Source: Nemertoderma westbladi (taxonomy: Eukaryota; Xenacoelomorpha; Nemertodermatida; Nemertodermatidae). From it: a stretch of 30,676 nt of DNA. The notes under the pieces are model-generated. The model was not told the DNA's origin and made no database searches. It worked only from the letters and a program-made list of their open reading frames with translations. How positions within the stretch are numbered: position 1 is the first letter of the stretch; the number at the start of each line of letters is the position of its first letter. Both the position numbers and the translations under genes were made by a program. Where the stretch lies: contig JAUCBJ010006953.1 of NCBI GenBank assembly GCA_032718475.1, positions 1-30,676 of the forward strand, given 5' to 3'. Positions 19,290-30,414 of the stretch are shown one piece after another.

Positions 19290-21429
19290 TAACCCTAAAT
19301 AATACGTAAATACGAAGAATAACCCTAAATATCACGTAAATACGAAGAATAACCCTAAATAATACGTAAATACGAAGAATAACCCTAAATATTACGTAAA
19401 TACGAGGAATAACCCTAAATATTACGTAAATACGAAGAATAACCCTAAATATTACGTAAATACGAAGAATAACCCTAAATATTACGTAAATACGAAGAAT
19501 AACCCTAAATATTACGTAAATACGAAGAATAACCCTAAATATTACGTAAATACGAAGAATAACCCTAAATATTACGTAAATGCGAAGAATAACCCTAAAT
19601 ATTACGTAAATGCGAAGAATAACCCTAAATATTACGTAAATACGAAGAATAACCCTAAATATTACGTAAATGCGAAGAATAACCCTAAATATTACGTAAA
19701 TACGAAGAATAACCCTAAATATTACGTAAATACGAAGAATAACCCTAAATATTACGTAAATGCGAAGAATAACCCTAAATATTACGTAAATGCGAAGAAT
19801 AACCCTAAATATTACGTAAATACGAAGAATAACCCTAAATATTACGTAAATGCGAAGAATAACCCTAAATATTACGTAAATACGAAGAATAACCCTAAAT
19901 ATTACGTAAATGCGAAGAATAACCCTAAATATTACGTAAATACGAAGAATAACCCTAAATATTACGTAAATACGAAGAATAACCCTAAATATTACGTAAA
20001 TACGAAGAATAACCCTAATATTACGTAAATACGAAGAATAACCCTAAATATTACGTAAATGCGAAGAATAACCCTAAATATTACGTAAATGCGAAGAATA
20101 ACCCTAAATATTACGTAAATACGAAGAATAACCCTAAATATTACGTAAATACGAAGAATAACCCTAAATATTACGTAAATACGAAGAATAACCCTAAATA
20201 TTACGTAAATACGAAGAATAACCCAAAATATTACGTAAATACGAAGAATAACCCTAAATATTACGTAAATACGAAGAATAACCCTAAATATTACGTAAAT
20301 GCGAAGAATAACCCTAAATATTACGTAAATACGAAGAATAACCCTAAATATCACGTAAATACGAAGAATAACCCTAAATAATACGTAAATACGAAGAATA
20401 ACCCTAAATATCACGTAAATACGAAGAATAACCCTAAATATTACGTAAATGCGAAGAATAACCCTAAATATTACGTAAATACGAAGAATAACCCTAAATA
20501 TCACGTAAATACGAAGAATAACCCTAAATATTACGTAAATACGAAGAATAACCCAAAATATTACGTAAATACGAAGAATAACCCTAAATATTACGTAAAT
20601 ACGAAGAATAACCCTAAATATTACGTAAATGCGAAGAATAACCCAAAATATTACGTAAATACGAAGAATAACCCTAAATATTACGTAAATACGAAGAATA
20701 ACCCTAAATATCACGTAAATGCGAAGAATAACCCTAAATATTACGTAAATACGAAGAATAACCCTAAATATTACGTAAATGCGAAGAATAACCCTAAATA
20801 TTACGTAAATACGAAGAATAACCCTAAATATTACGTAAATACGAAGAATAACACTAAATATTACGTAAATACGAAGAATAACCCAAAATATTACGTAAAT
20901 ACGAAGAATAACCCTAAATATTACGTAAATACGAAGAATAACCCTAAATATTACGTAAATACGAAGAATAACCCTAAATATTACGTAAATGCGAAGAATA
21001 ACCCTAAATATTACGTAAATACTAAGAATAACCCTAAATATTACGTAAATGCGAAGAATAACCCTAAATATTACGTAAATGCGAAGAATAACCCTAAATA
21101 TTACATAAATACGAAGAATAACCCCAAATATTACGTAAATGCGAAGAATAACCCTAAATATTACATAAATACGAAGAATAACCCTAAATATTACGTAAAT
21201 ACGAAGAATAAACCTAAATATTACGTAAATGCGAAGAATAACCCTAAATATTACGTAAATACGAAGAATAACCCTAAATATTACGTAAATACGAAGAATA
21301 ACCCTAAATATTACGTAAATGCGAAGAATAACCCTAAATATTACATAAATACGAAGAATAACCCTAAATATTACGTAAATACGAAGAATAACCCTAAATA
21401 ATACGTAAATACGAAGAATAACCCTAAAT
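19290..21429. repeat. 30-bp satellite with telobox and bZIP palindrome (about 71 units)
   Basis: The unit reads AACCCTAAATATTACGTAAA followed by TACGAAGAAT. Main variants are TACGAAG/TGCGAAG, ATATTACG/ATATCACG/ATAATACG and CCCTAAA/CCCAAAA. A single base is missing at about 20019, shifting the phase by one. Each standard unit holds TAACCCTAA, the reverse complement of the TRF-type Myb consensus YTAGGGTTR, and TTACGTAA, the PAR-bZIP/NFIL3-type palindrome. Confidence 0.97.
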
Positions 21430-21715
21430 CGTTAACTTTCATGGATCGTCAAATGCAATATCTGACGGACTATAATAAAACAACAGAGAAAGAAGACCTA
21501 ATTGACGTAAATTTATGGATCACTTAATATTAAAACACTTGTGACAATTTCAAAACCATCCCGCACGTCAATACGACTTATTAAACAATTATTTCTGAAA
21601 GCCAATTTATTAAAATCCGTATGAGATAAAATTTAGGGTTTGGCAGGGATTTATATATATTTATTACAATCCTAAACACGTTATAAAATTACTGGAAGGA
21701 ATGAGGCCTAAGCTG
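21430..21715. other. Short spacer before the foldback
   Basis: Unique AT-rich sequence; nothing recognised. Confidence 0.4.
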
Positions 21716-21990
21716 GGTTCTGAGCACCATGTTTCTGAGCCAAATGTACTAAATAACAGATCATGGAGCGAGCGGATTCCTGAAATTAGCGGAGGCCGAT
21801 CTTTTCCCTATTTATGGCACTTTTTTCATAGTATTTCCTTGGAAACTTCTTTATGCTACTTTGGTTAGGTGGATTATGATGACTAGGGTTCATAGAAATG
21901 TAATAAAATATGTTTCTGGAATTTTTAAATCGTTGTTGTCAAGGTAACCGGGTAGAAAGTTCAAACTTTGTGCGCCTGTAATTCAAGACA

Positions 21991-22020
21991 ATGGGGGATT
22001 CTGTTCTTGATATTTTGCTG
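21991..22020 (+). other. Mini-exon candidate in left foldback arm
   Basis: An ATG followed by nine codons (MGDSVLDILL) is followed at once by GTGAGTAAAG, a strong 5' splice-site match. The right arm holds the homologous element in opposite orientation. This may be a copied first exon. No matching downstream exon was found. Confidence 0.3.
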
Positions 22021-22499
22021 GTGAGTAAAGGAAGTAAAAGTCTATCAAAATATTTGAAAGGTATATTTTTTTCCATGGTGATGGGTGTAACGATAATTTC
22101 ACATTATGACCTATGGCTAGAAATTGGGCTACTATTTACTATTTATAATTTTCAACTGACGTGCTTGTCTTTTTTTCTAATAATTGCAAACCAAAATTTA
22201 ATATTCTGGAATCTAAAAATCATGCTATCACAGGTCTTGCTCTCTGATTGGACAGTTTTGTTTGTTGGCACTTTATGATCTGTACAAACAAGATTCACAA
22301 TTGACGATTAATAAAATATGGTGTTTTATAGAATTGGTTGACAATTATTCAAATTTTTCATTATACTTATTACCATGGCAATTGGATTGAAAAAATATTT
22401 AAATGTAAAATACATTTAATAACAAACATTTTAACATTTTTACATTGAAATTTTTTAACATTTAAACATTTTTGATAGACTTTTACTTCCTTTACTCAC

Positions 22500-22529
22500 C
22501 TGCCAAATCTCAAAATCAGAATCCCCCAT
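22500..22529 (-). other. Mini-exon candidate in right foldback arm
   Basis: On the minus strand the same 30-nt layout reads MGDSDFEIWQ, then CAG and GTGAGTAAAG. The CAG/GTGAGT junction is a better donor than the left copy's CTG/GTGAGT. This is perhaps the ancestral version of a first exon; its downstream exons are not identified. Confidence 0.35.
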
Positions 22530-22995
22530 TGTCTTGAATTACAGGCGCGCAAAGTTTTAACTTTGTACCCGGTTACCTTGACAACAACGATATAAAAATT
22601 CCAGAAACATATTTTATTACATTTCTATGAACCCTAGTCATATCCACCTCAGAAAAGTAGCTTATAAGAAGTTTCTAAGGAAATATTATGAAAATAGTGC
22701 CTTTAACTAGAGAAAAGATCGGTCCACGCTAATTTCAGGAATCCGCTCGCTGCATGACCTGTTATTTAGTACACGTTGGTTCTGAGCACGATGCTTATTA
22801 ACAACTGTTATAAATTAAGAATTAAAAGAGAGCGACATCTATGCGGCTTGTGATATATATAGATATAACTTAGGGAATCTAACTCTATAGCAATACTAAT
22901 CTACTTATAAAACGATAGCGATATATACCTGTACTCCATGCACAAAGAAACTGCGAATCTACAATCAAATCAATATACAAGGTTTATAATTAAAC

Positions 22996-23001
22996 TTTAT
23001 T
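22996..23001 (-). terminator. Polyadenylation signal of the repeat-protein gene
   Basis: AATAAA on the minus strand, about 55 nt past the stop codon, giving a short 3' UTR. Confidence 0.6.
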
Positions 23002-23055
23002 ATTTACATATTTGAAAGGAAAATAAGCTAAATATATGGGGGTAGTTTTAAGTCT

Positions 23056-26000
23056 TTAATGATGTCCGCGTGATCTTTTGTGCGACTTAAAGTGTTTTTT
23101 AAATAGTTTTTGTTCATTAATTCGATTATTCATTCGGTCAACGAATCGTCGGGCCCCCCGTTTGTGGCAACCAATCACGTCGCGCCACGAAGACTTTGCC
23201 AAACAACGGGTTACCGCGTCGACCACTCTGTAGGTCTCCCGGTTAAGTCGGGCCCCGGTACGGTACGCCGTGTCAACCGTTGCCGAGACGACGGGTTGAA
23301 CTCTATCGTTTAACTTTTTTGCTTCCTCGGTTACCCGGATGCTCGCCGCCTCCAGCCGCGAACCCAGCCCTTCCCGGAGTCGCGCTACTTTAGCGGTTGC
23401 AGAAACCGCGGAGCTGCGAGCGAAATTCTCCATTCCCTCTATCGGTTCCCGGAGTCTATCCCTAACAGAATCCAGGAGACGCCATCCCGATCGCTTCCCC
23501 AACTCCATCCACTGGCTCATAGAAGGCGTTTCCTCCTCTTCCATGTAGCCGTACTCATCTACATCGTCTTCAGTAACCATTTCATCATTAGCTCCGCGGT
23601 TCCAGTTGGGTTTTCCTTTTAGGAATTCATCAGAGGCAGAATCTCCATCTCCACGGTATTTATTACCAGCTTTTTCAGATTCTATGTAATTATCGGAGAC
23701 ATAATCTCCATCAGCGATTTCATCGTTTGGTTTGCGGTTTTTTAGTAACTTGTCATCGACGGATCGGGTTTCATCACGTCGAGGTCTTCCAGTAACTTTC
23801 ACTCGATCCTCAAAATGAAGAGATATGATTTGGGATTTGTCTGGAATTCTGCCTGGCTTGTGAGTCCAATGGACGTGCCAATAATTGTTTGACGTCTGTA
23901 AAGCCGTGTTACGTACACCAACTCTGCTGTCCCGCTTAAAGTAGTCGCTAGGCAACAAAGAGTCGCTAGGTTTCGGATTAAGAGGAAAATTGAACTTTTC
24001 CTTGAAACTCTCCCTTGAAACTTTGAAACTTTCTCTTTCATTCCCGACGGTGTCATCAATGACATCATCACCATCATTGTCGAGGTCGTCGTCGTCGTCG
24101 TCGATGTCCCTGAAGCGCCATTTGGAATCCAACCCGAGATCCCGAAGCATTGCGTCACATTCTTTGCCAAATTCGTTTAAAACAATAAACATTTTAGTAG
24201 ACAAATCCTTAGTAACTCTCTCACCGGACACAAGAAAATCCGATAATTTATCCCAAACTTTTTCCTTCTGGAATGAGGGGTCCGTAAAACCTCCCGAATT
24301 CAAAGTGTATATCCAGGTCTCCAGCACATCAAATTTGGAATCGAAAGAACGCTTCAATGAATCGAATATATTAAATAGAACGGATTCCAAATCATTAATA
24401 CCCGAGGATAACTTGTCAGATAAGATATTTAGATGGGAGGAAAATAACGCTGTTATATCATCCCGTAATGAATTGGAATTGATTAATTTCACAATGCGAT
24501 GTCTGATTTGGTTATATAATTCGGGAGATTGCGGCCGTTCAAGGATTCGCACAATTATAAAGTCGAATAAGTGACTATCTCTCTCCTCTTCAACTGAGCC
24601 GTAGTACTCCGCAATCGCCTCATCGAGAATATCAAATACCACCTTCAACTCCATTCTATCCTTGTCATCCAATCGAGACCAAAGCCGATCCCGCGTTTCG
24701 CGCACCGCTTCAACCAATTCCCCGCCCCCATCGTTGGCGTCCGATTTGTCGGTATTCGGTACAGATTGTTCCGACTCGTCGATGTCAGCATTTCCAACCG
24801 ACACATTCTCAAAGCGCAGACTACACATCCTCTCCACTGTTTCCGCAGGAACAAACTCAAGCAGCGGGTGTCCTTTATCCGCCGCCGGAATAGCAAGAAA
24901 CCCGGGACCATTGAGAGATTTCGCAGCGCTTTCTAATCGAAACAAATGATTTGTTGCCTCTTGACACGCTTCCTTGTTGCTAAGGAACGTAACTTCCCGA
25001 TTACTTCTACTAACACGTCTCTCTGGCGTTCCCTCTGGCGTCCCCCCTGGTGTTCTCTCTCGCTTAACCGCTCCTGCTCTCATTGCCTCCTCTATAAGAT
25101 TGATTAACTGGTTTCTCGAACCAACCATACTCTTATAGTCTGCAGATATGGAGTAATCATTGGTTTTTACGCACGAATACCCCCGATGGACTTCTATGAG
25201 TCCCGTTGGTTGCCCACTGAGTAGTTTATTTTCTCGAATTGTTAAAGGTCCAGTAGTGGTTATCATCGCATCGTGGACTCTCGGTAGACGAAACACCTGA
25301 GAATCGACGTGATATGGAGGGCCGACTACCAGGTGTTTAATCTTTAAGTCACCCGTAACGATAGATTCAACGTCTACAGGAGGGAAGTCTAGAGCAGACT
25401 CGGTATTAACCTGTTCAATGTCTACGGGAGGGAGGTCTAGAGCAGACTCGGTATTAACAGGTTCAATGTCTACGGGAGGGAGGTCTAGAGCAGACTCGGT
25501 ATTAACCTGTTCAATGTCTACGGGAGGGAGGTCTAGAGCAGACTCGGTATTAACAGGTTCAATGTCTACGGGAGGGAGGTCTAGAGCAGACTCGGTATTA
25601 ACAGGTTCAATGTCTACGGGAGGGAGGTCTAGAGCAGACTCGGTATTAACAGGTTCAATGTCTACGGGAGGGAGGTCTAGAGCAGACTCGGTATTAACAG
25701 GTTCAATGTCTACGGGAGGGAGGTCTAGAGCAGACTCGGTATTAACAGGTTCAATGTCTACGGGAGGGAGGTCTAGAGCAGACTCGGTATTAACAGGTTC
25801 AATGTCTACGGGAGGGAGGTCTAGAGCAGACTCGGTATTAACAGGTTCAATGTCTACGGGAGGGAGGTCTAGAGCAGACTCGGTATTAACAGGTTCAATG
25901 TCTACGGGAGGGAGGTCTAGAGCAGACTCGGTATTAACAGGTTCAATGTCTACGGGAGGGAGGTCTAGAGCAGACTCGGTATTAACAGGTTCAATGTCTA

Positions 26001-27023
26001 CGGGAGGGAGGTCTAGAGCAGACTCGGTATTAACCTGTTCAATGTCTACGGGAGGGAGGTCTAGAGCAGACTCGGTATTAACAGGTTCAATGACTACGGG
26101 AGGGGGGATTATAGCAGACTCGGTATTAACTTTGGAGGCAATAACTGGGGTGGTTTCTCCGCTAAAACAATCAATAACACCATTCAAGGCATTATAAAAA
26201 TCACTTGATTGGAAGTCCAAAACAATTGTATCTAGACGGATATTATTCGCTATAGTTTTATCTGCATTATCATCTAGATTTATTTTGTCTTTATCGCCAT
26301 CTATAATTATATTGTCCTCATTATCATCTTCAACTGAGGTACCTTCAATGTGATCTCCTATAATTGTTGTTACCGTATTGCCATTATCAATTATAGTCGA
26401 ACCCTCATTACCATCACCTGTATTGTAATGTGTAACAATAATAGCAGTGGTAGCCTTATATTTTTCCTCAATAGCTGTAGGATGATGATGTCGTTTCAGA
26501 TGTCGTTTCACAATATCAGAATTTCCCGTGTGATGTAGAATAATGTCGCTGTATGTTTTATTTGTTTTATTATACACAACAGCAACATCTGTCGTTTGGT
26601 AACCGTCCGTAGCCACGCTAATATTGCGAAATTGGTCCTGAGAAACGCCGGTTACATAATTTAATATACTTTCACTTTCGCTATGGTTTCTAACAACAAC
26701 TTTTCCCAACTGATGAAAGTTGACGGGATTTAACAGTTTGAACAAATTAAATTTCAAATTCTTCACATTAAGTGCCGCATTAGAATGGACACCTGAATTA
26801 TAATTTGTGTCAATTACTTGAGTTGCATTGCGATTTCCAATTACTTGAGTTGCATTGCGATTTCCAATTACTTGAGTTGCATTGCGATTTCCAATTACAC
26901 CGGTAGCTGAAATGTTCTTAATTAAATCCTTTGGCTCTCCAAAGAACCCTTTTAATGGTGGGGTCTGTGGCTGATGTCCTGATAACGCGAAACTATTCCT
27001 TTCAGATACGTAATGTGTCGGCT
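23056..27023 (-). CDS. Last exon of a large repeat protein, unrecognised
   Basis: The terminal exon encodes about 1,321 residues before TAA. The frame is open back to an acceptor (CCTTTTTAG) at 27024 and has no Met until deep inside. The GTG at 26766 is an internal Val codon, so the start must lie in an upstream exon. In order: a 9-residue repeat containing NRNATQ three times; a region with N-glycosylation sequons (NHS, NIS, NKT, NKT) and a His/Lys patch; an Ile/Asp/Asn-rich acidic stretch; sixteen 16-residue repeats (consensus VNTESALDLPPVDIE plus P or Q); a helical middle; an Asp run (about 24081-24108); and a C-terminal region with long amphipathic, apolipoprotein-like helices ending KRSRGHH. 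Sequons suggest passage through the secretory route, but no signal peptide is seen. I recognise no family; it could be an extracellular matrix, mucosal or lineage-specific protein. The exon itself is well supported by frame, splice site and poly-A signal. Confidence 0.8.
25360..26127 (-). repeat. 48-bp coding minisatellite (16 units)
   Basis: Sixteen head-to-tail 48-bp units encode the 16-residue repeat. About fourteen are almost identical at the DNA level, including third codon positions. The differences that remain are a P/Q alternation at the unit border and degenerate first and last units. The unit length is a multiple of three, so copy-number change keeps the frame. Confidence 0.97.
26812..26900 (-). 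repeat. 27-bp coding repeat (three units)
   Basis: Three near-perfect 27-bp units encode VIGNRNATQ, each with an N-A-T glycosylation sequon. A fourth, degenerate half unit adjoins on the 5' side of the gene. Confidence 0.9.
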
Positions 27024-27461
27024 CTAAAAAGGTAAAAAAGGTTTGTTTACAAAATTATACTTCAAAATACAATATACGTATTCAATATACAGCAAGAAAT
27101 CGGCTAAAATGCCTGAGTATGCAATGAGTCAGCTCTCAGGGCGAAAGGACAACGCAACTGCTAATATCAAAGCTGATACATCAACTGAAAGCTTGTTAGT
27201 TTGGAAATACGATAACGGCTCAATAACAGCCGAGTGTTTTCACATGTTTTTATTACACATCCTGGTAGGACAAGATACTCTTTGAAATCCTATTGGTTAA
27301 ATCGGTTATTCATTTACATAGAGTTTCTAGAGTAATTGCAAACATTAAGCAATGGAATCGAAATTTTAGCACACCTTTTGAAGATACCTCCAGTTTTGGA
27401 GGATTTAAATATGTTTTATATATACTAACTACTAACTAAAAATATTCCATATCTCACTCAC
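27024..27461 (-). other. Intron, 438 bp
   Basis: The donor is ATTG/GTGAGTGAG (27461 downward). The acceptor is a pyrimidine tract ending TTTTTAG at 27024. Donor and acceptor phases agree: the upstream exon gives one base, the downstream exon two, forming GAG. No other feature is evident inside. Confidence 0.65.
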
Positions 27462-27521
27462 CAATAACACGGGGTTTCCACTGGCGACCCTTCGAGCCAT
27501 TGTCCTGGTACGTTGTCTTGC
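27462..27521 (-). CDS. 60-nt internal exon of the repeat-protein gene
   Basis: Bounded by TTTATCCTGTAG at 27522 and GTGAGT at 27461. Translation in the matching frame gives KTTYQDNGSKGRQWKPRVI, a GC-richer, protein-like run in AT-rich intron sequence. It begins and ends in phase 1 and joins the terminal exon in frame. No Met is present, so at least one more exon lies further upstream (to the right). It is too short to assign a domain. Confidence 0.6.
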
Positions 27522-27540
27522 CTACAGGATAAAGTAGAGA

Positions 27541-28440
27541 ATGGTGTATAATGAAGGATATCAGGATAATGTAGGATATCAGGATAATGTAGGATATCAG
27601 GGCAATAATGTCGGATATCGGGTGTATAATGTCGGATATCAGGCGTGTACTGTCGGAAATAGGGTGCATAATGTCGGATATCGGGTGTATAATGTCGGAT
27701 ATCAGGTGTATAATGTCATATATCAGGTGCATAATGTCGGATATCAGGTGTAAAATGTCGGATACACGTGTATAATGTCGGATATCAGGTGTATAATGTC
27801 GGATATCAGGTGTATAATGTCGGATATCAGGTGTATAATGTCGGATATCACGTGTATAATGTCGGATATCAGGTGTATAATGTCGGATATCAGGTGTATA
27901 ATGTCGGATATCAGGTGTATAATGTCGGATATCAGGTGTGTAATATCGGATATCAGGCGTGTACTGTCGGAAATAGGGTGCATAATGTCGGATATCGGGT
28001 GTATAATGTCGGATATCAGGTGTATAATGTCATATATCAGGTGCATAATGTCGGATATCAGGTGTAAAATGTCGGATACACGTGTATAATGTCGGATATC
28101 AGGTGTATAATGTCGGATATCAGGTGTATAATGTCGGATATCAGGTGTATAATGTCGGATATCACGTGTATAATGTCGGATATCAGGTGTATAATGTCGG
28201 ATATCAGGTGTATAATGTCGGATATCAGGTGTATAATGTCGGATATCAGGTGTGTAATATCGAATATGAGGTGTATAATGTGGGATATCGGGTGTATAAT
28301 GTCGGATATCAGGTGTGTGTATAATGTCGGATATCAGGCGTGTAATGTGGGATATCGGGTGTATAATGTCGGATATCAGGTGTATAATGTCGGATATCAG
28401 GCGTGTAATGTCGGATATCAGGTGCATAATGTCGGATATC
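27541..28440. repeat. 21-bp minisatellite with 314-bp higher-order repeat
   Basis: About 42 units of GTGTATAATGTCGGATATCA plus G. A block starting AGGCGTGTACTGTCGGAAAT at 27641 recurs almost exactly at 27955, i.e. every 15 units. It lies 20 bp beyond the acceptor of the 60-nt exon, so it probably sits inside an intron of the minus-strand gene. Confidence 0.95.
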
Positions 28441-28656
28441 AAATAAATAAACTAAAATCTATGTGTGGCAGGAAAACGAAAACGTAAAATATACTTCAAC
28501 CGCTGAGGTTCCCAGAGATGAAGACACATTTTTTTTGGTTTTATAAACAAAATTTGTATTTCCTCAAATTTTTCTAACCGTTTAAAAACTTTTCACAGTG
28601 AACATTTTGACAAAAAAAAGTAGGAACGCACTCTATCTACGACTTAAACATAAATA
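28441..28656. other. Spacer between 21-bp and 43-bp arrays
   Basis: AT-rich; no feature supported. A short minus-strand frame starting MCLHLWEPQR after an A-run was inspected as an exon candidate but has no donor in the required phase. Confidence 0.4.
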
Positions 28657-29753
28657 GGGCTGCCACTCTATTCCAGTATAACTTCCCAGTCACCAAACAG
28701 GGCTTCCACTCTATTTCAGTATAAATTCCCAGTCACCAAACAGGGCTGACACTCTATTCCAGTATAAATTCCCAGTCACCAAACAGGGCTGACACTCTAT
28801 TTCAGTATAAATTCCCAGTCACCAAACAGGGCTGCCACTGCCACTCTATTTCAGTATAAATTCCCAGTCACCAAACAGGGCTTCCACTCTATTTCAGTAT
28901 AAATTCCCAGTCACCAAACAGGGCTGACACTCTATTTCAGTATAAATTCCCAGTCACCAAACAGGGCTGCCACTGCCACTCTATTTCAGTATAAATTCCC
29001 AGTCACCAAACAGGGCTGCCACTCTATTTCAGTTTAAATTCCCAGTCACCAAACAGGCTGCCACTCTATTTCAGTATAAATTCCCAGTCACCAAACAGGG
29101 CTGCCACTCTAGTTCAGTATAAATTCCCAGTCACCAAACAGGGCTGACACTCTATTTCAGTATAAATTCCCAGTCACCAAACAGGGCTGCCAATGCCACT
29201 CTATTTCAGTATAAATTCAAAGTCACCAAACAGGCTGCCACTCTATTTCAGTATAAATTCCCAGTCACCAAACAGGGCTGACACTCTATTTCAGTATAAC
29301 TTCCCAGTCACCAAACAGGGCTGACACTCTATTTCAGTATAAATTCCCAGTCACCAAACAGGGCTGCCAATGCCACTCTATTTCAGTATAAATTCCCAGT
29401 CACCAAACAGGGCTGCCACTCTATTTCAGTATAAATTCCCAGTCACCAAACAGGGCTGCCACTCTATTTCAGTATAAATTCACAGTCACCAAACAGGGCT
29501 GTCACTCTATTTCAGTATAAATTCCCAGTCACCCAAACAGGCTGCCACTCTATTTCAGTATAAATTCCCAGTCACCAAACAGGGCTGCCACTCTATTTCA
29601 GTATAAATTCCCAGTCACCCAAACAGGCTGCCACTCTATTTCAGTATAAATTCCCAGTCACCAAACAGGGCTGACACTCTATTCCAGTATAAATTCCCAG
29701 TCACCAAACAGGGCTGACACTCTATTTCAGTATAAATTCCCAGTCACCAAACA
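28657..29753. repeat. 43-bp tandem array, left block (about 25 units)
   Basis: The unit reads GGGCTGCCACTCTATTTCAG followed by TATAAATTCCCAGTCACCAA and ACA. Variants include CTGACAC/CTTCCAC, units 6 bp longer through doubled GCCACT, and CACCCAAACAGG shifts. The array resumes after the inserted LTR at 30415. Confidence 0.95.
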
Positions 29754-30414
29754 TGTGACGGGATCGTAGATCCCGACCGGGTACGATTTAGTACGCATCA
29801 CCTAACTGCTGGGCTGCTGAGCTACTGTCCTTTTGGCCGAAGGCCGTTGGGGAAAATAACAGAGTTTGTGTTTCTCGATGTTAATGTTCCAAATGATAAT
29901 AGCACAGAATCAGTATGTGATTGATATCGCAATACAGAATAACAGCAGATAGAATAACTATATTAGATGACGGTCAAAAACTATAACCGGTCTGCAACTC
30001 TGTGATTAATGAACTGACCGGTAAATCAGTAATACAGAATAACTATATGATTGATACACACAGATATTGGTTTCACCTCTTACTCTACTTGGCCTTCTGT
30101 ACCCAATGGATGCTTTCCTATCTCTGTCCACGTGCTCCCCTGCCTGCTATTGGCTTATATACTAATTGTCACTTTGGCACTCCCTGTGAGTGTTTCCCCC
30201 CGCCGCTAGCCTTTACTAGCTGTGTTCTCCCTCCGAGGTGGTTTGACCTCTCACGTCTTTCTGTGGCTTTAGGGGGGCCTGTCCCCCCCCCCCCCCCCGA
30301 GTTGGTTATGAGGCGAGATTGTTATTGGTAATCTCGTATCGCCAACTATATTTGTAAAAATGCCACTGGTCCCATTTTCGGGTGGGTAATGCAAGGGAAT
30401 TGAATCCGCTTACA
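29754..30414 (+). mobile_element. Solo LTR, 661 bp, inserted in the 43-bp array
   Basis: It starts TGTGACGGGATCG and ends CCGCTTACA, so it has TG...CA ends. It is flanked by the 5-bp direct repeat AAACA (29749-29753 and 30415-30419), which exists once in an uninterrupted array unit. ATTGG (CCAAT reversed) and a TTATATA box occur near 30148-30162, as in an LTR promoter. A C16 run lies at 30283-30298. No internal gag or pol sequence is present, so this is a product of LTR-LTR recombination. It is probably from a Ty3/gypsy-like or other 5-bp-TSD element; orientation is inferred from the TATA box. Confidence 0.85.

Larger units (their letters stand above)
21742..22777. repeat. Large inverted repeat (foldback), 309-bp arms
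   Basis: The left arm (21742-22050) and right arm (22469-22777) are equal in length and complementary along their whole extent, with scattered mismatches. The loop is 418 bp. The outer ends start near TGTACTAAATAACAG. Directly outside the right arm (22778-22796), and 8 bp outside the left arm (21716-21734), lies a direct repeat beginning GGTTCTGAGCAC, which resembles a target duplication or an extended duplication border. Confidence 0.85.

Noticed and set aside
19992-20714. 240-residue minus-strand ORF of repeated VIFRVILRIY
   Set aside because: It is the read-through of a 30-bp satellite, whose unit is a multiple of three; it has no start context or non-repeat sequence.
19290-21429. Interstitial telomere
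   Set aside because: The telomere word occurs once per 30-bp unit; there is no run of TTAGGG hexamers.
21991-22278. 95-residue plus-strand ORF in the foldback
   Set aside because: Continues past a strong splice donor into AT-rich loop sequence; only the first ten codons have a homologue in the other arm.
23799-24949. Overlapping ORFs of 88-194 residues on both strands
   Set aside because: Shadows of the long minus-strand coding exon.
25418-26197. 259-residue plus-strand ORF of repeated MSTGGRSRADSVLTGS
   Set aside because: Antisense shadow of the 48-bp coding repeats. The minus-strand frame extends on both sides into non-repetitive coding sequence with a splice site and a poly-A signal.
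27541-28487. Several ORFs of 80-232 residues on both strands (NVGYQVY, HLISDII, DIRHYTP repeats)
   Set aside because: All arise from the 21-bp minisatellite, which is open in several frames.
28441-28545. Possible first exon of the repeat-protein gene (ATG after an A-run on the minus strand)
   Set aside because: The only GT candidates are weak and in the wrong phase; no signal-peptide-like sequence.
30002-30331. 109-residue ORF
   Set aside because: Lies wholly inside the solo LTR and crosses its poly-C tract; no protein-like features.
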